Assembly: GCF_001659605.2 (NCBI RefSeq)
Contig: NC_035161.2
Location: forward strand, 1,901,480-1,965,479
Direction: 5' to 3'
Source of the DNA: Manihot esculenta
Taxonomy: Eukaryota > Streptophyta > Magnoliopsida > Malpighiales > Euphorbiaceae
Length of the DNA stretch: 64,000 nucleotides
Of this stretch, positions 30,001 through 42,000 are shown piece after piece; position 1 is the first letter of the stretch, and each line of letters opens with the position of its first letter. The notes under the pieces are model-generated. The model saw nothing but the letters and a program-made list of their open reading frames with translations, made no database searches and had not been told where the DNA came from. The position numbers and the translations under genes were made by a program.

Positions 30001-33000
30001 TTATCTGTTGTGATTGTGTCCCAATAAGAAAGCTTTACTACTACCTTTTGGTTGCAAAGTGATTTGTGTTTCGCTAAGTAGTTTCCTCACAAATTGCACA
30101 TTCACTATTTGATGTAAAGTCACATTGTTGGACTACAAGAAATCAACAAATATAACAAGATGAATGTGTTTGGTGGATGAACAGGCAAGCGATCACAATA
30201 AAATTAAGAAATCTTGATCAAACCCAGTCTGATACCAAATTAACATACAACCAATAGAGTGATCAAAAGGGAAAGAACTAAAACTCTCAAATTTATATTA
30301 ATCCTCAATTTCAATTGTCAACAACAACTACTACTACCACTGCAATAAGAAGAAGAAGAAGAAAAAGAACTAAAACTCTCAAAATTAAAACGAGAACAAG
30401 AACAAGCTCTCAGAGAATACTTGAATTACGTTAGTATTTATAGACTAATAACTAATCCTATTGCTATTAGGATTAGGAATTTAGGAAAGGGGCCAAAATA
30501 CGAAAACACTACATCAATGCCAACTAGAAAATTGCTAAACCTAAAATGAAGGAATTATTCATAAAAAATAATAGAATTGCAGGAATTATTCTTAAAGAAT
30601 AATAGAATAGCTAAATAATAGAAAAACAGACTTTCTAATTGTACTAGAAAATTAGATTGAAGATTTTTTTAATTTCAAAATAATTCCCAAATCTAGTTCT
30701 TGGCAACATTATGTAGAACCAATAGTACAAACAAATGTGAAAGAACTAAAACTAACCAATTTATGTTAATTCCCAATTTCAATGGTTGATCATAAAGGCT
30801 ACATCTTTACTCAATTACTATATCTCTTTATATAGTACATATTGCATATTTATAATACTAAAACTACCAAGATTTAAATTTTTAAATTCAGGAAGACATA
30901 TCCCTCAAATTAAGAGACAATTCATTCCTAAATTAAGGAGTAATCTTCTCCATAGTTTAAGGACAATCTCATCCATTTTGACACTCACCTTAATGAGATT
31001 ATTATTATTATTCTATCCAAAGGTCAACTCATAAGTAACACAAAACATCAAAACTAAAACCAACAGTAAAAAAGTGACCCAAAAGTTCTCCTTGGAAGCA
31101 TTGCAATGGGTCTAGGACCAAAGCAGGTGTACAAACACCTTCAAAAGGAAGCAACAAACTTGGTGTTAGAGACGCATTCGTCGACAAGGCTTATGCAAGA
31201 AGAGGACAATCAGAACTACAGGATAAAGAAGGAAAGAACGTCTCAATTAGCAGCAATGATTGATCATGATTTCAGCAGCAATTTAAGATAGTAATCAGCA
31301 GAAATTTAAGATTGTAATAAGCTTAATTCAAGCCTTTAAGTTTAGGCTGCAATTAAGCTTGTCTTTCCTTGTTAAATTCCATGGAATCTCTCTATATAAG
31401 GAGAACATGTTTATGAAATAAAGACATGCAGAATTTGATTACCAACACAAGAGGTCTTAAGCTCCCTCTCACGAGCTTTCTTCTGTGTCATCATAGGTCA
31501 TTCCAGGAAGGGTCGAAATATCAACAAAGGGGATCTGTCCCTTTTCACTGAGGATTTCACTTTTTCACGACCTGTGACTTGATTCTCTCTCAGGGCACAC
31601 AACACTTGGCTAGGCTTCCTGCTCCCCATTGAAAGTTGGTTAAAAGAACAGGGCTTTAGGATTGAAATTTACGGAGAAAGAGAGTTTAGGGACTCAAACC
31701 AATCGGAAGGAGAACAGCTTTTGGGACTCAAACCATAGCTTTATGAAGAAAAAGAAACATAGTAGGGACTTCAAACCCTGGTCATAAAGGAGAAGAGGTG
31801 CAAGGACTTCACCCAGGCTCTAAAAGGAATGCAAAAGGAGAGGAATGCCCAAAACTTTGAGGAGAAAGGAGATCCAATATCTTATACCACAAACCCAAGC
31901 CTATTGTAATTGAGGAGAAATAAATTCTGCCCATTAAAGCGTACTCGTAGGACCAAGAAATTCATTTGTAATACTCTAAGGAATAACTGCAACTTTTTGT
32001 AAGAATCCCTATAGATGAAACCCTAAAATCACAGTAGGTGAAACACACAATACCCAAAAAAAATTGATGACAAAGCAACAGCCAAGAGAAAAGGGAAAGT
32101 GAGCTGGGACTCCAAACCCAACTTTGAATTGCGAAGAAGAAGAGCAGGAAAAGAGACTCAAAAATTTTAATGGCTTTGATACCATGTGAAGTTTTTCGAT
32201 AATAATAATAATAATAATAAAGAAGAAGAAGAAGAAGAAGAGGAGGAGGAAAGGGAGGAGAAGGAAAAACCATATAGGCTACATCTTTAATCAATTATTG
32301 TATCTCTTTACATAATACATCGCATATTTATAATACTAAAACTGCCAAGGCTTTGTTAAATTAAGGAAGACATATCCCTTGAACTAAGACTTAAGAATCT
32401 CATCAATTTTAATAATACCTAAACTGTTGCCTCATATGCAATATATTCCACTATCAAGTGATTTCAGGAAGGACTTCTGTTGCAACTGCTTGGAGTGGCA
32501 GTTGGCAAACAAATAGCAGCAGCAAGGGCCTGATTTTCTTCCTCTGCCGACTCCTCATTCGAGACTCGGTTTCTTTTAGCAGCAAATGATTGCAGTATCC
32601 CAAGGATACCTCTTCTTTCTCTGCCTTCTAATTTCAAATCTCTCTTCTTTAAGGATCACAAGATTATCTAATTGCACTTTCAAATCACAAATACCACGAG
32701 ATTGATACCAGCTTTCGCAATGTCTTCCTTCCCTTGTTTCATTTTTTTCCATATCAAGAACAGCCCCAGCAACAAGAAAAGATTTTGATGTCAATTTTCT
32801 TGGATTAGAATCAAATTTATCAAATAATTCCCCATGCTCATTCTCAAGCATTTCAGCAAAGTGAAGGGCAAAAAAATATTGAATTGAAGAGTCTACATCT
32901 TCACCAAATATTTGAAAAGAATTTAATTTGGATACAAGAACCTGATTACCATTCCCATCAAAATCATGTTCTTGAAGATTAGAACAACCAAAATTCACAG

Positions 33001-36000
33001 ATGACTTGCTTGTTGCTTCATCCATTGCAAGACCATCATTGCCATCAGAATCTAGACTCTCTTTTTCAAGATTGGAACTATCTAAATTATGGAAATCCAT
33101 GTTATCAAATTCTTGATCTTCATTGAGATTATATGCCATTCCACAACTTTGTTCCTCAATTTTGCTAACCTTCATAAGTGGCAAGCACAAAATTCTGCTA
33201 GTATCATTCTCATGTGAAGTTGGATTGGAACCAACTGAGAAACAGTTTCCTTATCTTTTGATTGTGAAGCCCTTAATATCTCTATCATTTGGTCCTGATG
33301 ATCTGAGATCCAGAAAATAGGGTTTTACAAGGGTTCTGTAAAACTGGAAAAAGCCTATTTTCTGGATCTCAGATCATCAATTGGCGCCGTCTGTGGGAAA
33401 AAACATAACACTGGTCCTTACGAGTACGGTGCGCTGAGCGAGCACACTCAGGCCTGTATGGGGGGAAGGCCCCCTATGCAGGTGGATCAAAGGTATCCCA
33501 CATCGGAAAGAGGTTGAAAGGAAGAAGGCCTTATAAGTCTCTATCCTTGAAACCCCAGTGGACGCGTTTTAAGCAAAACCGTGCGGCCTTGAGCCAAAGC
33601 GGACAATATTCACTGGTGTGGACCCAGGACCCAGATGACTCAACGTCATCAGGTCCAGTTTTTGGACTATCAAGTTTATTTTCAGGTTCATTTCAAGATT
33701 CAATTCCAGCTGGTCGTCTTCATTCCTTTGTTAATTCTCCATCATTAAGGAAATGAGAAAGAAAAAGAAGTGAATTTCAAGAAAGAAGGAAATGTGATTC
33801 AAGAACTCAAGAAATAAGAAGGAACAATGTCTTTCTTTGGAAATAGAAATGCAACCTAAAAGTGAGAGTGGATGAGAAGCGAAACAGAAATGGAAGAAAG
33901 AATTAGAGAAGACAGAAGAATGTTACATATCCAGCCTGCAATGCCATTTGAAGCAGAGAAATAGGGAGAGGAAAGGAGAGAAATATATTGGATTGAGAAA
34001 AGAAACAGAAAGGGGAGGAGATTTAGAGAGGAAATAGAGAAGAAGAGATATTTCTTGTATTTGATTCTTGAATGAATCCCTCTTAATACAAGCTACTCTA
34101 TATATATGTATTCTAGTAAAGAAATAACTCTTCTTGCCACCCATTAACTAATCCCTAACAGACTCTAATTTCATACTCTTTTATTACAATTTCAGCCCCA
34201 AAGACCCTCTATTTATTTGTAGCACCCTTTATTCTCCTTATCATAACAAAGAATTAGAAAGAAATTGAAGAAAAGAGGGAGGAATAGAGGGAAGATGAGG
34301 AAAGAGTAGAAATTAGGGAGAAGTAGAGAAAGAAAGTGTTATAATAGGAAAGAGAAATGAGTCTGTTAGTCAGGTAGTTAGTAGTTAATAGTTAGTGAGC
34401 TGGCAAGTTAGTTAAGGGTCAGCTGTGGAGTTGTTATAATCAGTTGAGAGTAGTTACCTTGGCAGGAGATTCAGTATATAAGAGAGAATATACCAACCTT
34501 GTATTGCATTCAGATCATTAATAATACAGTCATTCTCTCTTCCTTTCTCTCTCTCTATCTCTCTCTCTCTATCTCTCTCTCCCCTTTCTCCTGTTCTATT
34601 CTTCACTATGTTGGATTGAAAGGCGCATGAGGCCTGTTCCTGACAGAAAGAGATGAGGAATTGAAGAAATCATCCATCTTACACTACAGGAACAAAAAAA
34701 TGCATCCAAACAATCCCAATTTGATTTTATTCGCTCTCTCTTTGTGTTTTGCTTTCTTCTAAACATCATGCAGAGAACTATACATCCTCTATTAAGAATC
34801 AAATCTGATTTCATCCATCAAAATATCATATTATGACAGATTAGTTAATTGGTCTCCCATCAATCAAGTTGACAAAAATGGACAGAGCCCTTCAAAGTCC
34901 ACAAAATTGAATTAGACCCTTTAGTACTGTAAATCTGAAATATATCTAGAGCAGCTATTGTTATTGATAAAAGAGCGTCCCCAGGGAGGTTAGTATTGGA
35001 TATGCACAACCTTCATCTCCCCTTGCAAAGTGGCTGCCTCACTAGCTTCAACCCATGACCTCCATATTAAACAACCTTGTGATTGCAAAAAAGCTTATCC
35101 TCACACTCATTCTTGATAAAAATCAAGGATTTAAACGCTTTATTTGGGTTATATCCAGTAAGCAAAAAGAAGAGTGGAAATCAAAGCATCTAAAAATAAT
35201 AAAAGTTACCTTCAAAGCATATATTTTCTCCCTCACGATCACAGTCCAACCATAATACCAAATGACCACAGCCACGAGCTTCTTGGCTTAAATGCCTACA
35301 AATATGAGCCTTAATACCAAAAATAACTATTAAAAAGTGTTCAATAAAAACAGAACTCAATGACTCTTATACAGAAATGAATATTAAAAACAACTCATAG
35401 CAAATGTCATGCATGTGCTTCAAACAAAAAAAGTTTTTTATCAGAGGAAATTTTGAATTACAAGCAAACCATAATCAGGAACTGATTTAGAACCAATAAA
35501 GAACACCCAAAAGGGGATGAGAAACAACGATCATTGTCAATAATAAAAGTCTCTAATAGAATATGTACATGATGTAGGCATTAATAGTATTATTAAGGAA
35601 AGTCAGACCTGCATATTTCCTGTATATTTGTATTTATTGTATTCTAAAGACTAGTCTTGTAGTAGCACAATCATAGAGATTACATTCATGAAATATATTT
35701 GTATATCTTTCTTGATCAATATAAGAAAATAAATTCTCTTCACATGATACCATACCAGAGCTTCCAATTCATTAAGGCTTCGGTACTCTTCAAGAATACT
35801 GTTCATCGGCATTGTTCATCAGCACTATTCACAGTCTAAGTTTCTGCATCAGATTGGTGTTTGCTGTTGCAGTTTCCCCATGGTCGGTTTTGGGTTTCAA
35901 ATATTCAATACCTCTTTTGTGGATTCCTTCTCTAATTTTCCATTTGGGTATTTCAAATCTCTTGTTCATAGGGCTTTTCTCTTGTATTCAGTGAGCAAAT

Positions 36001-39000
36001 TTCATTTTGTTACATGAAGACCTTTTTGAATTTTAGATATTTATTATTGCTAAAGACAAGGGTGAAATAAGGTTGTGATTCTGGATGTGATTCCAGTGAC
36101 GATTAAAATCACCAAACACAACAGTGATAACTAGAAACACTAAGCACAAGCTTAATGGCTCAAATTACCTGGAGTGGAGTAACACAGCTAGGATTTACTC
36201 GAGGAGCATCAATAAGGATGACATCTCACATGTAATCCACCGAATAATGATACAAAACAAGCCTCGCTATGGGAGGATGCCCATTTTTTCTTACAGCTTC
36301 TGAACTCTAGAGAGATAATTAGCATTGATGGAATATTTGGATTTTTTTATTTTAGGAAAAGAAATATTTCTCACACGTATAATGTTTATGGGACCTTCTA
36401 TTGAGCTAAGAGACAAAATAGGACTCTCATAGCTTACTTTATGGATTTCAAACAAGTCTACAAGTAACTCAACGTCTTCTTACTTTTTAGCCCTAATATA
36501 AAAGCACAATAGGCTTAGTGTGAGCAAATGGCTAGTATGAATTCTTTTACTGGTTTATCTCTAGAGTTTGATAATTGATACTAATAAGCCTCCTATTCTC
36601 TCTAGTTTTGATATTTTTTTCCCTGCCAGGCATGTTCACCATAATACTTCATAAAAGTACTTAAATTTCATATAAATTTCACAATGTATTGGTGGTACTC
36701 TTGTTAGTTGCTATGCAAATTGACAGCAGGGCACTAGAGGAGGCAACTGAGGATGGGTCATGTTTGAAACTTCAGAGAAAAAATCAAGCTCATAGATTAT
36801 GAATATGGCAAATAAGAAATCTAAGCTTCATCCTCTGAGAAACCAATCTTGGTATCTGCCTAAGAGTTTGCACAGTTCTCTTTGTAGCAAGCGTCTTTAA
36901 ATGGGCCATTGATTCTAACCTTGATCTCCCCATTCCCCTTCGAAAAGATAAACATACGTGTACTTATCCTATATCCTCTTTTGTTTCTTATAACATCTAT
37001 CTCCTTCTTCTCGGTGTTTTTTTACTTTCTAGATTTAGAACTGTTGTGAGGCTTTGTCCCATCCTTCTTGAAGTGTTATTATGAAAGAGGAAATGGAAAC
37101 CTTACATGCTAACGGTACATGGATATGCTTAAACATATGGGGTTGATCACTCTAAACATTATCCCCTATGGCCAACTTATAAATATATAGTAAATTCTTT
37201 TTTTTTTTTTGATAGCAACATATGATTGGCTTTTTTATCAGTTCGTTACAAAGAATTTTTCTCCATACATGATCTTGAAGATGAGCAATATATGGAGTAA
37301 CCTCCTAAATTTGTTGCTCAAGGACTGGGTAATTAAACATCTTGGCAAATCACTTTATAGCCTAAAACAAAGTCCTCGGGCTTGATTTGGTATTAAGTAA
37401 GGAGGCACTGGAATTCGGTATGCAAAAAAGTAAGGTAATCACTCAATATTCTATAGGCAATTTGAGGTTGATCTAATTCTGTTAGTATTTTATGTGAATG
37501 ATATTGTTTCAATGAAAGTGACTCGATAGGTATTTCATCTCTCAAGTCTTTTCTTCATACTCTGTTTCAGACAAAAGACACCATACTACTAAGCATTTCT
37601 TGGATATGGAAGAAATGACAAGTAAAAAAGGCATTAATTTCTCTCAAAGAAGGTTTGTCCTTCATCTTTTGGCAAAAAATAAGAAAAATGGGCGCTAAAT
37701 CTTGCAGTGTACCAGCAACTCAGAATTTACAACTTGTAGCAGAGGATAGTGAGTTACTTTAGGATCCTAAAAAATATAGGACGTTTGTGGGTAAGTTGAA
37801 TTATCTTACAGTAACTCATTCTGACATTGCAAATTCTATTAGTATAAAATTTTATGTCTTTCTCAATTGTCACTCATCAGAAGTTTCAAGACAAATCTTG
37901 TGTTAGTAGAAGGGAGCTGTAGGATGAGGCTTATTATATAGCAATAATGGACATTAAAATATTGAATGTTTTTCAAATGTAAATTGGGTAGAATTCAAAG
38001 TTGACAAAAGGTCGACTATAAGATATCTTCTTTGTTAGAGGTAATTGGAAGTATGGGGGAGTAAGAAATCTAGTATGGTTTCTCAATCTAGTGTTGAATC
38101 AGAATATAGGACCATGAGTGAAGTAATTCATCAGGTTACTAGACGAGGTTAGACTAAAAGACCTCACTGCTTGCCAAATTGTAATGTGATAATCAAGTTG
38201 CCCTCCATATTACTTTCAATCCAGTATTCCATGAGCTAACTAAATGCATTGAGATTGATTGTCGCATAGTACAAGAAAATATTCTACAAATAATCATCTA
38301 AATTGGATATATAAAAGTTAGAGAACAAATGAGAGATACATCCACAAAAACTTTGAGTGGAGCTAGGATTGACAATATTTGTAATAAGTTGGGCATAATT
38401 AATACACATATATGCCCCAACTACTAAGGAAAGTCGAACCCTACATATTTCCTGCATATTTGTATTTATTATTTTCCTAAACAACAGTTGTAGCACAATC
38501 ACTATCATAGGGATTATACTTCACAAGTATAATAACTAGTCCTAGTGTCCTACTAGTACAAGGATTAGGAATCCTAACAACTAATAACCAACAGATATGA
38601 ATTAGAAATCCCAAACCAACTCAAACTCCCTAAACAAAATAGAGGGAAAATTACTATTTAGTCCTCATATTATGGAGAAACTCATTAATTAGTCTATTAT
38701 AAAAAATACATTATTGCATTCCAAACGTTTTAAAAAGTCAACTAATCAGTAACTCCATTAATTTTAGTTTAAGTGTTTTACTATTTAATCCCTGTGAATT
38801 GAAAAAACTCATTAGTTAGTCTCTCAGTTTTATAAAAAATCTACTAATAGTCCCTCCGTATCAAGAGCATTTTAAATTTTTTTTCAACAAAACAGCTAAA
38901 ATTAATAGATGGACTAATTAGTAGATATTTTAAAATGTCATGGACATTTTAATATACTTTTCAAATTTGAGGGACTAACTAATGAGTTTTTATATAACAC

Positions 39001-42000
39001 AGGAACCAAATAGTAATTTTTCCTAGAATAAAATACTACTACACAAATAATAAAGAAATCTTCAACTTTATAATACTAAAACAACCTAAATTAAATATCT
39101 TAATATTACAATTAAAAATTAAATAAAAATAATTCCTAAAAAGGCTCTTTCTTGGGTGCATCAAGAGCTTTCTCCAAATAAGGAATAGAGCTATTTTAAG
39201 GAAATTGGAAATATTCACTTATAGCATAAAGTATACAAGACAAGCACTTGCATAAGATAGCACCTAATGCGTGCGTCTGCAACCATCAAAACTGTCTAGG
39301 GCAAATTCCTCCATACCTATATACAATCAAGAAGCGAAGAGCCCTATAGATTAACTATAACACATCAAGCACAAATATGCATGCACATCAAAAGATAGAT
39401 ATGCAAATAGTTATATATTACTATACACATATAAGTACAAATATATGAAATTATTATATTAAATATCATAAAAACGTAAATTCATGTGTTGAGAAAAACT
39501 AGAAAAACATAAGAGTGCCAATTTTTGTTATTATCCTAAGGATTTCAATTACAATATTTTTGTTAATGGAGTGCTCATACTTCTACTTATGACACTTGCC
39601 TATCAATACAAGACAAAATTAACATAGAAAGTATGCATAGGCAAAAAGAAAGTACAACTAAGAGCCTGTTTGGTATCGAGTTTGGAGCCCAAAAAAGTGC
39701 TTTTTAGAAAAAGCATCACTTTAGATGCTGTTGAAAAAAGCAGTTTTGAAACAGTTGTTTGTTATTTTGGTGTTTTTATGACTAAATTATATCAAAAATA
39801 ATTTTAAATTATTTTTTAATATTTTCTAAATAATATTTTTAAAACAGTGCTTTTCTCAACTAGAGCTCTATCAGCAATGCCAAACAGGCCTTAAATGGTA
39901 AACAAGAAGCCAGCATTACCTTAGGGTTTGTTTCAGTCTTAACAATTTGAGCTTGAAAAAGATCCGTAGGATCAGTGACTGTCCAATCTTGATATTTTGA
40001 TGGAAAATCTACACTATTTTTGCATAAGAAGGAGAAAAACAAAAAAAGGGAAACCCAATAGTTAGAAGTATGAAGAAAATCATTAGTAAAGAGCACGTAT
40101 ACGTATTTTCAAAGTCAGATTTATCTTTGGTAATTCCAGAAAGAGTAAACGAGAACATGTATTAATTCACATAAATCCATCAATAATAGGATAAGGTAAA
40201 TAATTGATTTGTTTTTACAAAACTTATTGAACTGAACACTACACTCTTGTAACAGGTTCTGAAGCAAATTAAACCAAAAGGAAGAAAATTGGTAGGTGAA
40301 AACTATTGTACTAGTCTCAAGAAAGGGTTTCGGTTTCCATTTAATACTTGAAAAGGATAAAGAAAACAGAAGTGCATTATCTATTTGAGATTTCCTATTT
40401 CATTACAGAAGTTTAATATTGTGCAATTAACTTTGTATGGTGCATAAAAGAAAATTACTTTTGCAATTTATTGCAGTTGCAATAGCAATAACCAAAATAA
40501 AGAGAAAGCTAAAAAAGAAAACCTTCTTTCTGTGACTATATCAGAATAGGGAGAAAGGACCTGAAAATATGCCCAATAACTGATGTCACCTTATAATGTG
40601 CAGGAAATCCAAGAAATGTTCCATCAAATTCATGGACCTCTGTACTACCCCTCTTGGTGAACATCTGTAGTTTAGACAATTGTTAGTCACTAATAAAAAT
40701 TTTTCTCTAGAATGACAATGGCAGATAAACACAATAGAACAAAAGGATAAATGTGAATGCATACAGGTGAGCACCCAAAAACAAAGAGATTCAGTAACAT
40801 TCGTAAACTTTCACCTATTTCCTATGTGATAGTTAAACCTTCATTTTTTGCAACCAAGTGCTTCAACAAGCCGGTGCCAATAATTTTGAGTTAAGTAAAT
40901 TTGGCTAGAATTTCACGCTGGAAATTGAACATTAAAGCCTTCCCTCTATAGATATGTTGAGTTTGATATATAAACAACATTACTAATACTAACCAAGGGC
41001 CAACATATTTTTTTAATAGGAGAACTATCATTGAAACCTTTAAACACACTGAAATTCACAATAATAAAAATAAATGGCATACTGTTGAGAAAAATAATGA
41101 AACCTAATGAACCTGATGAACTTATTGCTCTTATTTAAAAGAAAAGAAGTGCTTGAGGCCATATCAAATTATCAACATTCCAGCAAGAGATTCTGACTTA
41201 ATGCACTAGATTAAACATTACTGGTATGATTAAGAACGTGATTGCAAGAAATTTAAATTTGAGCTCATGTAAAAATCAAGTTAAAGTTCAAGCATTATTG
41301 GTGTTAGTAGTAGTACCCTCAATAAACAATCAACAAATCCAATAAGAAAGAAAGTGTATTTAGATTAAATACAAATCTCCATGTATTTAGAACTGTACAC
41401 AGTGACGTGAAATTCTTAAGGAAAGGTCAGCTTCAAAAACTTAGAAATTGAAAGTCATTGTGCTTCTAGGCCGACAACATTTCAAGTTGACCAATCAAAG
41501 TTGTGTTTACTACTTTTATAATTTAACTTAATTAATTAAGTGTAGTCCATGAGGAATCCCAGTAAGTTGTATGCTAACGAATCTTAATATTATACTGAAC
41601 CATTTAATGTGAACGTGTCATAAGTCAGTGTTAAGTTCAAACATATTTCTCAGTCCAATTCTTGAAAGTTCAAAGAGTCTCAGCATAGAATTTTACATTT
41701 CTTTTCGAGATTAAAGGAATTCAGTAGGAAATACTCCACTCAGAATTATAGGTTTTGATCAACGAATTTTATGCTTTAATTCCCTGAGCTACGTCAATTT
41801 TGAGCCCCTGCACAGTGTGCACACTAATATCATCAAATCTCAGTCATTGTCATTAGATTTTATGTTTAAAACCCAAAGATAAATTAGTAGTTATAATTCA
41901 CTCAATTAAATATAGGGTACACAACTACACATGGATTTAGCTTATTTGGTATGCTAATTTAATTCATGGCATGCAATTTATATTTATTCAGCATGTGAAT

